A stretch of 45,971 nt of DNA from Prevotella sp. (lineage in GTDB: Bacteria; Bacteroidota; Bacteroidia; Bacteroidales; Bacteroidaceae), in the NCBI GenBank assembly GCA_017459445.1, contig JAFUDJ010000013.1, positions 1-45,971 of the forward strand, written 5' to 3'. Position 1 is the stretch's first letter. Every line of letters starts with the position of its first letter. Under the pieces are notes generated by a model that saw nothing but the letters and a program-made list of their open reading frames with translations, made no database searches and was not told where the DNA came from. The position numbers and the translations under genes are program-made. This document shows, piece after piece, positions 9,067 through 21,380 of this stretch.

Positions 9067-10473
9067 TTAATTGAAGATGCGCTTGGCCACGGTGCCGTCG
9101 CTCATCCTTATAATATTGATGCCCTGACAGGGTGACGCAAGGCGGTGCCCCTGCAGGTCATAGCAGCTGCCGACGACCGGCGCGCCGCTTGTCGACGGCA
9201 GGGCTATGTCTGAATAGCCCTCGTCACCATAATAGCCCTTGATGATGGCATCTTTCAGGTCGGCCTGATTGAACTCAGGCACCGTGCGGCTTTCACCGTT
9301 CGACAGGCCCATCCAGTAGAAAGTACCGATGTTGCCGGCCTTGGCTGCCTCCACAAAATAACGGGCGAAGGCAAGCAGGTTGCTGCGGTAGTTGTCGTAG
9401 GCATTGTCGGTCGTGGTGCCCCACTCGCCGAAGATGACCGGCGCACCTTTCGACGCAAGGTTCGTCTTGATGTCGCGCACCATCTGGTCGACTTCGCGCT
9501 TGGCATTGCTGAGGTTCTTGACGTCGATATACGAATGCACCTCGAAAATGAGATGTCCGCTCACGGCGTCGGCAGGCAGTTTCATTTTCTTCAGCGGGTC
9601 CTGCAAGTGCGTATTCCACGTACCGCTGCCGCTGCATGCGCCGTAGGTGGACACGATGAGGTTGCGCTGCGCATTGTTGCCGCCCGTGGAGCGCACTGCG
9701 TCGACAAAGCTCTGCGCATAGCTGTTGATGGCATTATAGGCCGACGTGGCCACCGTGGCATTGTACTTGCTGGGCGTGGCATACGAGGCAAAGCACCACG
9801 AGTCGTAGGTGTCGAGCATCTCGTTATATCCTTCGAAAAGCAGCCGCTCGCCATAGTCCTTGAACTCCTCGGCAATCTGGCGCCATACGGCTTCGAAGCG
9901 TTCCTTCTCGCGGGCATAGACCGCCTCGTCGGCAATGAGCCAGGCGGTCGACGAGGCTCCTGTGTCGTGGTGTATGTTCAGAATGCAGTACATGTCCTGG
10001 CTGATGACGTAGTCGACCACCTCATGTACACGCTTCATCCACTCCTGCTGTATTTGGGTGCCAATATCGTCGTGCGCCATGTCCCACGGCGTCAGCGCCT
10101 GCGTATCGTTGTCCCACGTCACGGAACTGAAGGTTGCCTCCATGTGCGGATACCATGTCACCGGCACGCGGACGGCATTGAAACCGGCTTGCTTGAACAT
10201 CTGCAGCAGTTCGGGCTTGGTGACGGGCTGCCCCCACGCCGTCTCGTAGTCGGCGGGCTGGCGGTTGCTCCAATGCTCTATCCACATGTTGTTGACGTCG
10301 CCGGAGTTGCTGTCAAGCGTATTACCCAGGTTCCACCCCACCCGCATGTTGGCGACGGCGGCGGTGGCCGACTCAAAATCGGCGTCAGCGGCAGTGGTTG
10401 ACGACTGGATGGCAAACAGCATCGCAACGGCGATGAGAGGACGCACTAAACGGTTTCTATATTTTCCAGACAT
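9067..10473 (-). CDS. GH5 endoglucanase (cellulase), exported
   Basis: The product is a 468-residue endo-beta-1,4-glucanase-type enzyme. I chose the start at 10473 (MSGKYRNRLVRPLIAVAMLF, a signal peptide) rather than an upstream in-frame start at 10566, because a strong promoter lies between the two. GH5 motifs are VGWNLGNTLDS (46-55), ILNIHHD, the acid/base Glu in EGYNEML (E218) and the nucleophile Glu in VIFGEWGT (E350). The opening motif resembles GH5 subfamily 4. The C-terminus (CYDLQGHRL through AKRIFN) resembles the secretion-tail domain on three other proteins here but is more diverged. It would cut cellulose, xyloglucan or mixed-linkage glucan outside the cell; the exact substrate is open. 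It is transcribed alone. Confidence 0.9.
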   Translation of the reverse strand: MSGKYRNRLVRPLIAVAMLFAIQSSTTAADADFESATAAVANMRVGWNLGNTLDSNSGDVNNMWIEHWSNRQPADYETAWGQPVTKPELLQMFKQAGFNAVRVPVTWYPHMEATFSSVTWDNDTQALTPWDMAHDDIGTQIQQEWMKRVHEVVDYVISQDMYCILNIHHDTGASSTAWLIADEAVYAREKERFEAVWRQIAEEFKDYGERLLFEGYNEMLDTYDSWCFASYATPSKYNATVATSAYNAINSYAQSFVDAVRSTGGNNAQRNLIVSTYGACSGSGTWNTHLQDPLKKMKLPADAVSGHLIFEVHSYIDVKNLSNAKREVDQMVRDIKTNLASKGAPVIFGEWGTTTDNAYDNYRSNLLAFARYFVEAAKAGNIGTFYWMGLSNGESRTVPEFNQADLKDAIIKGYYGDEGYSDIALPSTSGAPVVGSCYDLQGHRLASPCQGINIIRMSDGTVAKRIFN

Positions 10474-10506
10474 GGCTATAGTCTGTTTTGCTACTTTATG
10501 CGGGCA

Positions 10507-10538
10507 CAAAAGTACTAACATTTTTCCAATCGCCCAAA
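10507..10538 (-). promoter_or_regulatory. Promoter of the GH5 gene
   Basis: On the minus strand TTTG (10535-10538) and TACTTTTG (10507-10514) are 20 bp apart, an excellent match to the Bacteroidetes -33/-7 consensus. The start codon is 33 bases downstream of the -7 box. This promoter is the main reason for rejecting the longer N-terminus. Confidence 0.75.
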
Positions 10539-10646
10539 TTATTATCCCGAAAAGTACGGCAGCCAAGTGGCTAACAAAGGTTAAACAGAGGCCGCTTTAC
10601 ATCTTAAAAAAATAAAAAAGTGGCATTTCATAACGATTGGAAAATG
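10519..10646. repeat. Inverted pair of CGATTGGAAAA sites between divergent genes
   Basis: CGATTGGAAAATG at 10634-10646 (plus) is repeated as CGATTGGAAAAATG on the minus strand at 10519-10532. Each copy lies within the core promoter of one of the two divergent genes. It could be a shared regulator site or chance in AT-rich sequence. Confidence 0.4.
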
Positions 10647-10666
10647 AACTTTTTTTCGTAATTTTG
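10637..10666 (+). promoter_or_regulatory. Promoter of the small coiled-coil gene
   Basis: TTG (10637-10639) and TAATTTTG (10659-10666) are 19 bp apart, matching the Bacteroidetes promoter consensus. The start codon at 10705 is 38 bases after the -7 box. Confidence 0.7.
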
Positions 10667-10704
10667 CCATAGAAAAACCGTATATAACCAATTAGAAAAG
10701 CATT

Positions 10705-11013
10705 ATGTCAAAGACTGTAGAACTGCAAATCGAGAAAAGCCGCAACCTCGTGGAGGGCCTGCGCAAGCACCTGAAAGGCAATGGCGGCGGAGTGACCAAT
10801 GAAGAGATTGACGACATGGAGAAGGCCGTCGGCGAACTGGAGGCTGCCAACGCCGAGGTGGACCGGCTGCGCGAAGAGCTGACACCGAAGGTGAAACAGA
10901 TGAACGCCGTGCTCACTCGCGTCAAGGAAGCCTATGCCGACAAGAAGAAAACCCTGAAGGGTTACTACCCGCAAGAGCAATGGGCCGACTACGGCGTGCC
11001 CGACAAACGGTAA
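10705..11013 (+). CDS. Small coiled-coil protein of unknown function
   Basis: This is a 102-residue, highly charged, mostly helical protein with no signal peptide and no membrane segment. Residues about 30-85 are rich in Glu, Lys and Leu with heptad-like spacing (DDMEKAVGELEAANAEVDRL and onward), so a coiled coil is likely. The C-terminus is more distinctive (KGYYPQEQWADYGVPDKR). It has its own good promoter and a strong terminator after three palindromes, so it is a single-gene unit. The size and charge recall the exonuclease VII small subunit, but that family's motifs are absent. I do not recognise a function; similar short proteins occur in Bacteroidetes as hypothetical proteins, from memory. 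Confidence 0.75.
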   Translation: MSKTVELQIEKSRNLVEGLRKHLKGNGGGVTNEEIDDMEKAVGELEAANAEVDRLREELTPKVKQMNAVLTRVKEAYADKKKTLKGYYPQEQWADYGVPDKR

Positions 11014-11075
11014 GTTTGCACCATGCAAACTATCAGTTTGCGCCGTGCGAACTACCAGTTTGTGCCGTACAAACC
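11013..11075. repeat. Three 19-bp palindromes at exact 22-bp spacing
   Basis: AGTTTGCACCATGCAAACT (11013-11031), AGTTTGCGCCGTGCGAACT (11035-11053) and AGTTTGTGCCGTACAAACC (11057-11075) start exactly 22 bp apart. Each is an inverted repeat, and the arm changes in copies 2 and 3 are largely compensated, so pairing is kept while sequence varies. The first begins on the last base of the stop codon of the upstream gene. The terminator that follows contains the same GCCGTGCAAA core. Confidence 0.75.
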
Positions 11076-11103
11076 ACACATCCGGACCGTGGAGAATATA
11101 ATT

Positions 11104-11145
11104 CTGCGCCGTGCAAAGCAGGTCTTTGCACGGCGCAGGCTTTTT
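11104..11145 (+). terminator. Rho-independent terminator
   Basis: A perfect 15-bp stem (11104-11118 with 11124-11138) around a 5-base loop is followed by GC and five T (11141-11145). It ends the unit of the small coiled-coil gene. It also sits 20 bp past the convergent SusA-like gene, but the minus-strand tail has no T-run, so it is mainly a plus-strand terminator. Confidence 0.85.
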
Positions 11146-11164
11146 ACATCGACGGGGATTTTAT

Positions 11165-13084
11165 TCAATAGTCGAGGATGAGCGTCTGGCGCGGAGCCAG
11201 CTGCAAGTCACTTGTCAAGTCGTAGGTGACACCGGTGGGAACGTCCACGGCCTGCTTCACGCCGGCCAGCACCTCGGCATAGCGCTTCAGTTCCATGGTA
11301 GCATTGCGGCGCGTACCGTTGATAATGGTCAGTGCGGTGCGACCCTGATAGCGGCGTGCGATGACATAGATGCCCTTGTAGGGAATGAACTGCGTCATCT
11401 TGCCCTGAGTGATGACCTTATTGCCCTGACGCCAATGGAGCACACGGCTCATCCACTGGAACATGTCCTGCTCGGCCTTGCTGCGCCCCTCGGCAGTGAA
11501 GCAGTTGTGCGTGTCGCCGGGAAAGCCTCCGGGGAAGTCCTTGCGGACATAGCCATCACTGACTTTCTTCGTACCGTTCATCATAATCTCCGTACCGTAG
11601 TAGAGCTGCGGAATACGCTTCACGGTGAGCAGCAAGGCCAGTCCCTGCTTCAGGGCCAGCGCATCCTGTCCGTCGCCAAGGAAACGGTCGGTGTCGTGGT
11701 TGTCGAGGAAGGCCATGACGCTTGACGGATTAGGGTACAGGTAGTCGTAGCAGAACGAGTTGTACAGGCGGTTGTAGCCACGCCACCAGTCGTCGGTAAT
11801 CTCATGCTTGGCAGAGTCGAGCTTTTCCTGGAACGAGAAGTCCATGACAGTCTTCAGGTACGAGTTCTCGTCGCTGAGCTTGGAGTCCTTCTGCCAGGCG
11901 GCGGTATAGGCGGGATTAGCCACCCACGTCTCACCTACGGTGTTGAAGTTGGGGTACTCATAGTCCAGTTCCTTCATCCACTGTGCCATCGGCTTGCGGA
12001 AGGCGTATGGATAGGTGTCCATGCGGATGCCGTCGATGCCGGCCGTCTCTATCCACCAGATGCTGTTCTGAATGAGGTAGCGCATCAGGTGCGGGTTGTT
12101 CTGGTTCAGGTCGGGCATGGTGCTGACGAACCAGGCCTCCGTCGTCTCGCGAAGGTCAACCTCTGAGGTATAGGGGTCGAGCACCGGCGTCAGCTTGTAC
12201 GAGGTCTGCAGGAAGTCGGTGCCGCGTGTGTCGCTGGTACCTCCCGACTGCTTCAGCCATTCGGGCAGGTTGAACCAGTCCTTGGTAGGCATGTCGGCCA
12301 CCCAGGGATGCTCGAAGCCGCAATGGTTGAAAATCATGTCCATCACCACCTTCAGACCCTTGGCATGACAAGCATCAATGAGCTGACGATACTGCTGGTT
12401 GGTGCCGAAGCGGGGGTCCACACGGTAGTAGTCGGTACAGGCATAGCCGTGATAAGTGGACCAGCCACCGGGGTCATCGGGTGAGTCATTCTCCAGAATC
12501 GGCGTGAACCACAGCGCCGTAACGCCAAGGTCGTTGAAGTAGTCAAGGTGCTGTTGCAGGCCCTCCAGGTCGCCGCCATGACGCAGCGACGGCGCCGAGC
12601 GGTCTTCCTTATAGCTGCGCATGCCCTTCACCTGTGCCTGGTGGCTGGGGCCCTGTGCAAAGCGGTCGGGCATCAGCAGGTAGAGCACATCGTCGATGGA
12701 GAATCCCATGCGCTTATCGCCAGACATCTCGCGGGCTTTCAGCTGGTAGTCCACCACCTCCTTTTTCACTTTTCCCTTTTCATTCTTCACTTGAAGCGTC
12801 AGCTTCATCGTACCGGGCTGGGCATCGCGCAGGTTCATGTACACCAGCAGGTAGTTGGGCGAGTCGAGGCGCACCAGACTGTCGATGACTACGCCGGGAT
12901 AGTCGGTCGTGACGCTCTCTGCGTCGCGGACTCCCTTGCCATAGACCATGAGTTGCACCGTAGGGTTCTTCATGCCGACATACCAGTCGGTAGGGTCGAT
13001 ACGGTCAACGATGCTTTTCTTGGGAGCTGCACTCATGGTAGTTACTGCACTGAGCATAAGGAAGAGAAACAATAGTTTTTTCAT
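11165..13084 (-). CDS. susA: SusA-like periplasmic neopullulanase/cyclomaltodextrinase (GH13)
   Basis: This 639-residue GH13 enzyme has a standard signal peptide (MKKLLFLFLMLSAVTTMSAA) without a lipobox cysteine, so it is likely periplasmic. It has an N-terminal cyclomaltodextrinase-type beta domain (about 24-120), the GH13 barrel and a C-terminal beta domain, the layout of Bacteroides SusA. Catalytic residues are D356 (GIRMD), E385 (VGETW) and D464 (DNHDTDRF); it would cut alpha-1,4 bonds in imported malto-oligosaccharides. It is the last gene of the run starting with the LacI gene and follows the pullulanase by 13 bp. Odd feature: residues 101-110 (NEKGKVKKEV) are encoded by DNA like the purine-rich repeats between genes. 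Confidence 0.9.
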   Translation of the reverse strand: MKKLLFLFLMLSAVTTMSAAPKKSIVDRIDPTDWYVGMKNPTVQLMVYGKGVRDAESVTTDYPGVVIDSLVRLDSPNYLLVYMNLRDAQPGTMKLTLQVKNEKGKVKKEVVDYQLKAREMSGDKRMGFSIDDVLYLLMPDRFAQGPSHQAQVKGMRSYKEDRSAPSLRHGGDLEGLQQHLDYFNDLGVTALWFTPILENDSPDDPGGWSTYHGYACTDYYRVDPRFGTNQQYRQLIDACHAKGLKVVMDMIFNHCGFEHPWVADMPTKDWFNLPEWLKQSGGTSDTRGTDFLQTSYKLTPVLDPYTSEVDLRETTEAWFVSTMPDLNQNNPHLMRYLIQNSIWWIETAGIDGIRMDTYPYAFRKPMAQWMKELDYEYPNFNTVGETWVANPAYTAAWQKDSKLSDENSYLKTVMDFSFQEKLDSAKHEITDDWWRGYNRLYNSFCYDYLYPNPSSVMAFLDNHDTDRFLGDGQDALALKQGLALLLTVKRIPQLYYGTEIMMNGTKKVSDGYVRKDFPGGFPGDTHNCFTAEGRSKAEQDMFQWMSRVLHWRQGNKVITQGKMTQFIPYKGIYVIARRYQGRTALTIINGTRRNATMELKRYAEVLAGVKQAVDVPTGVTYDLTSDLQLAPRQTLILDY

Positions 13085-13097
13085 AGTTATCTTTTCG

Positions 13098-14999
13098 TTA
13101 GTCTTGTAATATCAATGCGGTTTGCGGAGCCACGACAGCCTGGTTGGTCTTGATGATGTCGAGGCCGTTGAGGTCGATGACACCGGAGGCAGCGAGGACG
13201 GAATACTTGCCCTCAGGAATGGCGATGCGCTGTTCCTGACGGGTGAAGTTAAGTACCACGATGACACGGTCGACGATATGACCACGTGGTGCCTCAATGC
13301 GGTAAGCCACCACCCCCTTGGGGGCATCGAGGAACTGCACGCTCTTGCGCACTTGCTCGGCACTGCCTAAACGGAAGTGCGGATAGCGCTGGCGCAACTG
13401 GATGAGGTTCTTGTAATACTCAAAGACCTGCGGATAGCGCATCTTGTTAGCCCAGTCGAGATGGTTGATGCTGTCAGGCGAGTTGTAGGAGTTATGCACG
13501 CCTTTCTTATCGCGCAGCAGCTCCTCGCCACTCAAGATGAAGGGAACGCCCTGCGACGTGAACACGGCAGTCTGTGCCAGCAGGTCGAGGCGAATCAGCT
13601 CCTCTTGGGTGATACCCGGCACGCTGGCCTTCAGACGGTCGACGAGGCACATGTCGTCGTGGCACGACACGTAGGCCATCATCTGCGTCGGCTCCACGGC
13701 CCACGCCTGCTTGGAGTAGTTCACCTTCGACATGTCCACCTGCGGATGCTGGATGCAGCCGACGATGCCGAACTTCAGGCTTTCCTCCATATTGGGGGCA
13801 CCGCCCAGAATGCCCGGCGTCGCATCGTTGTCGAACGGTCCACGCAGGGCATCACGAATCTCGTCAGAGAAAGCGGCAATGCCCGGCATCTGCGGGATGT
13901 TGGCCTTCATGCCCAGACGGTCGTTGGGAATACCGCAGCCGCCGGCACTCCATCCTTCGCCATAGATGAAGATAGTGGGGTCGATGTCATTGACGGCCTT
14001 GCGAATCTGGTTCATCGTCTCAATGTCATGGATGCCCATCAGGTCGAAGCGCAGGCCGTCGATGTGGTACTCGTTAATCCAGTACTTCACCGACTCTATC
14101 ATGAACTGGCGCATCATGGGCTGGTCGGAAGCCGTCTCGTTGCCGCAGCCACTGCCGTTACTATAGGTACCATCTGCTTTCTTGCGGTAGTAGTAGTCGG
14201 GATAGGTACGCTGGAAGTTGGAGTGGTCGATGTCAAACGTATGGTTATACACCACGTCGAGGATGACGCGGATGCCTGCCTTGTGCAATGCCTGTACCAT
14301 CTGCTTGAACTCACGGATACGTACCTCGGGATTATAGGGGTCGGTCGAGTACGAGCCCTCGGGTACGTTGTAGTTCACTGGGTCGTAGCCCCAGTTGTAT
14401 TTGTTGTCGCCCAGACGGGTCTCGTCCACCGAGCCATAGTCGTAGCTGGGCAGGATATGCACGGCATTGACGCCGAGGGCCTTCAGATGCTTGATGGCCC
14501 ATGGTTCCGTCAAGGCCAGGAACTTGCCCGGATACTGGGCATCCTGACGGGCAATGGAGAAGTCGCGGTGGTGCATCTCGTAGACCACCAAGTCGGCGGG
14601 AGAGTTCAGTGCAGGACGGACGTCACGCTCCCACCCTTCCGGGTTTGTCGCCGACAAGTCGAGGACGGCGCCGCGCTGTCCGTTGACACCAACGGCCTTG
14701 GCAAAGACACCCGGGCACTCGCCACGTCCCATGTCAAACGTATAGAAGCGGCCTTTCAGGTCGCCCTTGACTTCACCCGTCCAGCGGTCGTCACCGCTAC
14801 GAACCAGTTTGACGGTCTTCACCGCCTTTCCACCCTGTCCGTCCTTGTAGATACGGACATTCACCTGTTTGGCCGACGATGGTGCAAACAGTGAGAACGT
14901 AGTCTTGGCAGGAGTGTAGGTCATCTCCTGAAACTGTTGTGCGGCAGCCGTCTGGGCCGTTGCAATGGCCATAAGTCCTAATATAATCGTTGTTTTCAT
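13098..14999 (-). CDS. pulA: Type I pullulanase (GH13_14)
   Basis: This 633-residue debranching enzyme hydrolyses alpha-1,6 bonds of pullulan and limit dextrins. A signal peptide (MKTTIILGLMAIATAQTAAA) places it in the periplasm or outer membrane. An N-terminal CBM48-like domain (about 28-115) precedes the barrel. The type I pullulanase signature YNWGYDP is at 201-207. Catalytic residues are D319 (LRFDL), E348 (YGEGW) and D448 (SCHDD). Length is on the short side for type I pullulanases but complete. It lies between GH97 (20 bp upstream) and the SusA-like gene (13 bp downstream), so it supplies branch removal to the same periplasmic stage. The classical B. thetaiotaomicron sus locus does not contain this gene. 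Confidence 0.92.
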   Translation of the reverse strand: MKTTIILGLMAIATAQTAAAQQFQEMTYTPAKTTFSLFAPSSAKQVNVRIYKDGQGGKAVKTVKLVRSGDDRWTGEVKGDLKGRFYTFDMGRGECPGVFAKAVGVNGQRGAVLDLSATNPEGWERDVRPALNSPADLVVYEMHHRDFSIARQDAQYPGKFLALTEPWAIKHLKALGVNAVHILPSYDYGSVDETRLGDNKYNWGYDPVNYNVPEGSYSTDPYNPEVRIREFKQMVQALHKAGIRVILDVVYNHTFDIDHSNFQRTYPDYYYRKKADGTYSNGSGCGNETASDQPMMRQFMIESVKYWINEYHIDGLRFDLMGIHDIETMNQIRKAVNDIDPTIFIYGEGWSAGGCGIPNDRLGMKANIPQMPGIAAFSDEIRDALRGPFDNDATPGILGGAPNMEESLKFGIVGCIQHPQVDMSKVNYSKQAWAVEPTQMMAYVSCHDDMCLVDRLKASVPGITQEELIRLDLLAQTAVFTSQGVPFILSGEELLRDKKGVHNSYNSPDSINHLDWANKMRYPQVFEYYKNLIQLRQRYPHFRLGSAEQVRKSVQFLDAPKGVVAYRIEAPRGHIVDRVIVVLNFTRQEQRIAIPEGKYSVLAASGVIDLNGLDIIKTNQAVVAPQTALILQD

Positions 15000-15019
15000 T
15001 ATTTATTAATTGTCATTTG

Positions 15020-19887
<4,868 letters not shown>

Positions 19888-19959
19888 AGTTATATTAGTT
19901 TTATACTCTTTTCACTCTTCATTCTTCACTTTTTACTCTTCATGAGGGCGAAGCCCGCC
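19888..19959 (-). repeat. Intercistronic hairpin plus purine-rich repeat
   Basis: On the transcribed strand, directly after the transporter stop codon, comes a small hairpin GGGCTTCGCCC (19946-19956) and then a degenerate run of AGTGAAGAATGAAG-like units up to the GH77 leader. A near-identical arrangement lies at 21298-21380. Confidence 0.7.
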
Positions 19960-21273
19960 TCACTTGGTCTTAATAACGGTAACACAGGCAGCACCTATCA
20001 GCAGACTCACGCCGGCAACGAGCATCATGCTGCTCTGTGCCGAGCCGACCAGTGACAAGATGGTACCGCCAATGGCGGCAGCAATAATCTGCGGCACGCA
20101 GATAGTGCCATTGAACAAGCCCAGGTAGGCACCCATGTGGCCATATCCCTGCAGGGCATTGGTAACCAGTGCGAAAGGCATGGCCAGCATAGCCGCCCAG
20201 GCACAGCCGATAAGCACAAAGGGGACGAAAAGCAGATACTGGTCGTGTACGAACGGCACCATGGCAAAACCGATACCGCCCAGCACCAGGCTGGCTCCAT
20301 AGGCCATCTTGGTATTCTTGAACTGCGGCAGTATGGCAGCCCATACCACTGAGCCGATGGCCTGTACGGCAAACAGCACGCCCACCCAGTTGCCGGCCTG
20401 CTGATAACCCTCAGAGCTGACATCCGTCGTTCCCCATACCGTGTCGGCTATGGTGCCGTTGGTATAGGTCCACATATACATAAAGGCCAGCCAGCAGAAG
20501 AACTGCACCAGACCGACCTTCCAGAACGTGGAAGGCGCATTCTTCAACAGGGTAAACCAGTTGACACTACCCGACTCTTCGGATTCTCCGGAGTCTTTGG
20601 AAGTCCCGTTGTATTCCTCATATTCCTGCGGGTTCCACTCCTTCACCTTCAGCGTGGTATAGATGACACAGAGAATAAGGATGGCGGCACCGATATAGAA
20701 CGACCAGATGACGCTGTCGGGGATGACACCCTTCTCTGCTACATTGCTGATGCCGATAAACGTAAAGATAAAGGGGAAGAGATAGCCCACCACACTGCCG
20801 GCATTGCACAGGAACGACTGGATGCTGTATGCCTTGGCCTTCTGCTCCTCGTTCACCATGTCGCCCACCAGCATCTTGAAAGGCTGCATGGCCATGTTGA
20901 TACTGGTGTCAAGGAACATCAGCGCCACCAGTCCGAACATCATGGCTGCACTGACCGTCAGGCCCAGCGAACCGGCATTCGGCAGAAGGCACATCACCAA
21001 TACGGCTACAGCTGCACCTATAAATAAATAAGGTATGCGCCGACCGAAACGCGTCCACGTCCTGTCGCTCAGCGTACCCACTATCGGTTGCACCAGGATA
21101 CCCATCAGCGGCGGCAGAATCCAGAAGTAGCTCAGGCTGTGGGGGTCAGCGCCCAAGGTGGCAAAAATACGCGAGATGTTAGCACTCTGCAAGGCGTAAG
21201 CAATCTGTACGCCAAAAAATCCGAAGCTGAGGTTCCACAGCTTCCAGAAGTTCAAATTCGGTTTTTTCTTCAT
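19960..21273 (-). CDS. MFS maltose/maltooligosaccharide transporter
   Basis: This 437-residue inner-membrane carrier has about 12 hydrophobic segments and belongs to the major facilitator subgroup related to plant sucrose symporters, commonly annotated as maltose/maltooligosaccharide transporter. The N-terminal NFWKLWNLSFGFFGVQIAYA and GTLSDRTWTRFGRRIPYLFIGA (the loop 2-3 MFS signature) are typical. I chose the ATG at 21273 (MKKKPNLNFWKLWN) over an in-frame one 24 bp upstream, because the family normally begins there. It lies between the LacI gene and the GH77 gene, so it probably moves periplasmic malto-oligosaccharides into the cytoplasm. The substrate is inferred from context. Confidence 0.88.
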   Translation of the reverse strand: MKKKPNLNFWKLWNLSFGFFGVQIAYALQSANISRIFATLGADPHSLSYFWILPPLMGILVQPIVGTLSDRTWTRFGRRIPYLFIGAAVAVLVMCLLPNAGSLGLTVSAAMMFGLVALMFLDTSINMAMQPFKMLVGDMVNEEQKAKAYSIQSFLCNAGSVVGYLFPFIFTFIGISNVAEKGVIPDSVIWSFYIGAAILILCVIYTTLKVKEWNPQEYEEYNGTSKDSGESEESGSVNWFTLLKNAPSTFWKVGLVQFFCWLAFMYMWTYTNGTIADTVWGTTDVSSEGYQQAGNWVGVLFAVQAIGSVVWAAILPQFKNTKMAYGASLVLGGIGFAMVPFVHDQYLLFVPFVLIGCAWAAMLAMPFALVTNALQGYGHMGAYLGLFNGTICVPQIIAAAIGGTILSLVGSAQSSMMLVAGVSLLIGAACVTVIKTK

Positions 21274-21297
21274 AGTTCTATCTTTTTTTATAATCAC

Positions 21298-21380
21298 TTT
21301 TCATTCTTCACTCTTCACTTTTCATTCTTCACTTTTCACTATTCACTTTTCATTTTTCATTAGGGCGAAGCCCGCTTCCC
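21298..21380 (-). repeat. Intercistronic hairpin plus purine-rich repeat
   Basis: The same design as at 19888-19959: the hairpin GGGCTTCGCCC (21363-21373) lies just after the LacI gene stop, then a run of AAAAGTGAAGAATGAAA-like units leads to the transporter start. On the plus strand it reads as TTCATTCTTCACTTTTCACT-type sequence. Confidence 0.7.

Noticed and set aside
10474-10566. Longer N-terminus for the GH5 protein starting at 10566
   Set aside because: A consensus promoter lies inside this stretch, and the start at 10473 gives a normal signal peptide.
10705-11013. Small charged protein considered as the exonuclease VII small subunit
   Set aside because: The family's conserved N-terminal and Glu-rich motifs are missing, the size is larger, and the large subunit is not adjacent.
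11013-11075. 22-bp spaced palindromes considered as a CRISPR array
   Set aside because: Repeats are degenerate 19-mers with only 3-bp gaps, so there are no spacers, and no cas genes are present.
13377-14894. A 505-codon open frame on the plus strand within the pullulanase gene
   Set aside because: It lies wholly inside a gene with clear catalytic motifs, has no promoter or ribosome site, and reads as antisense composition.
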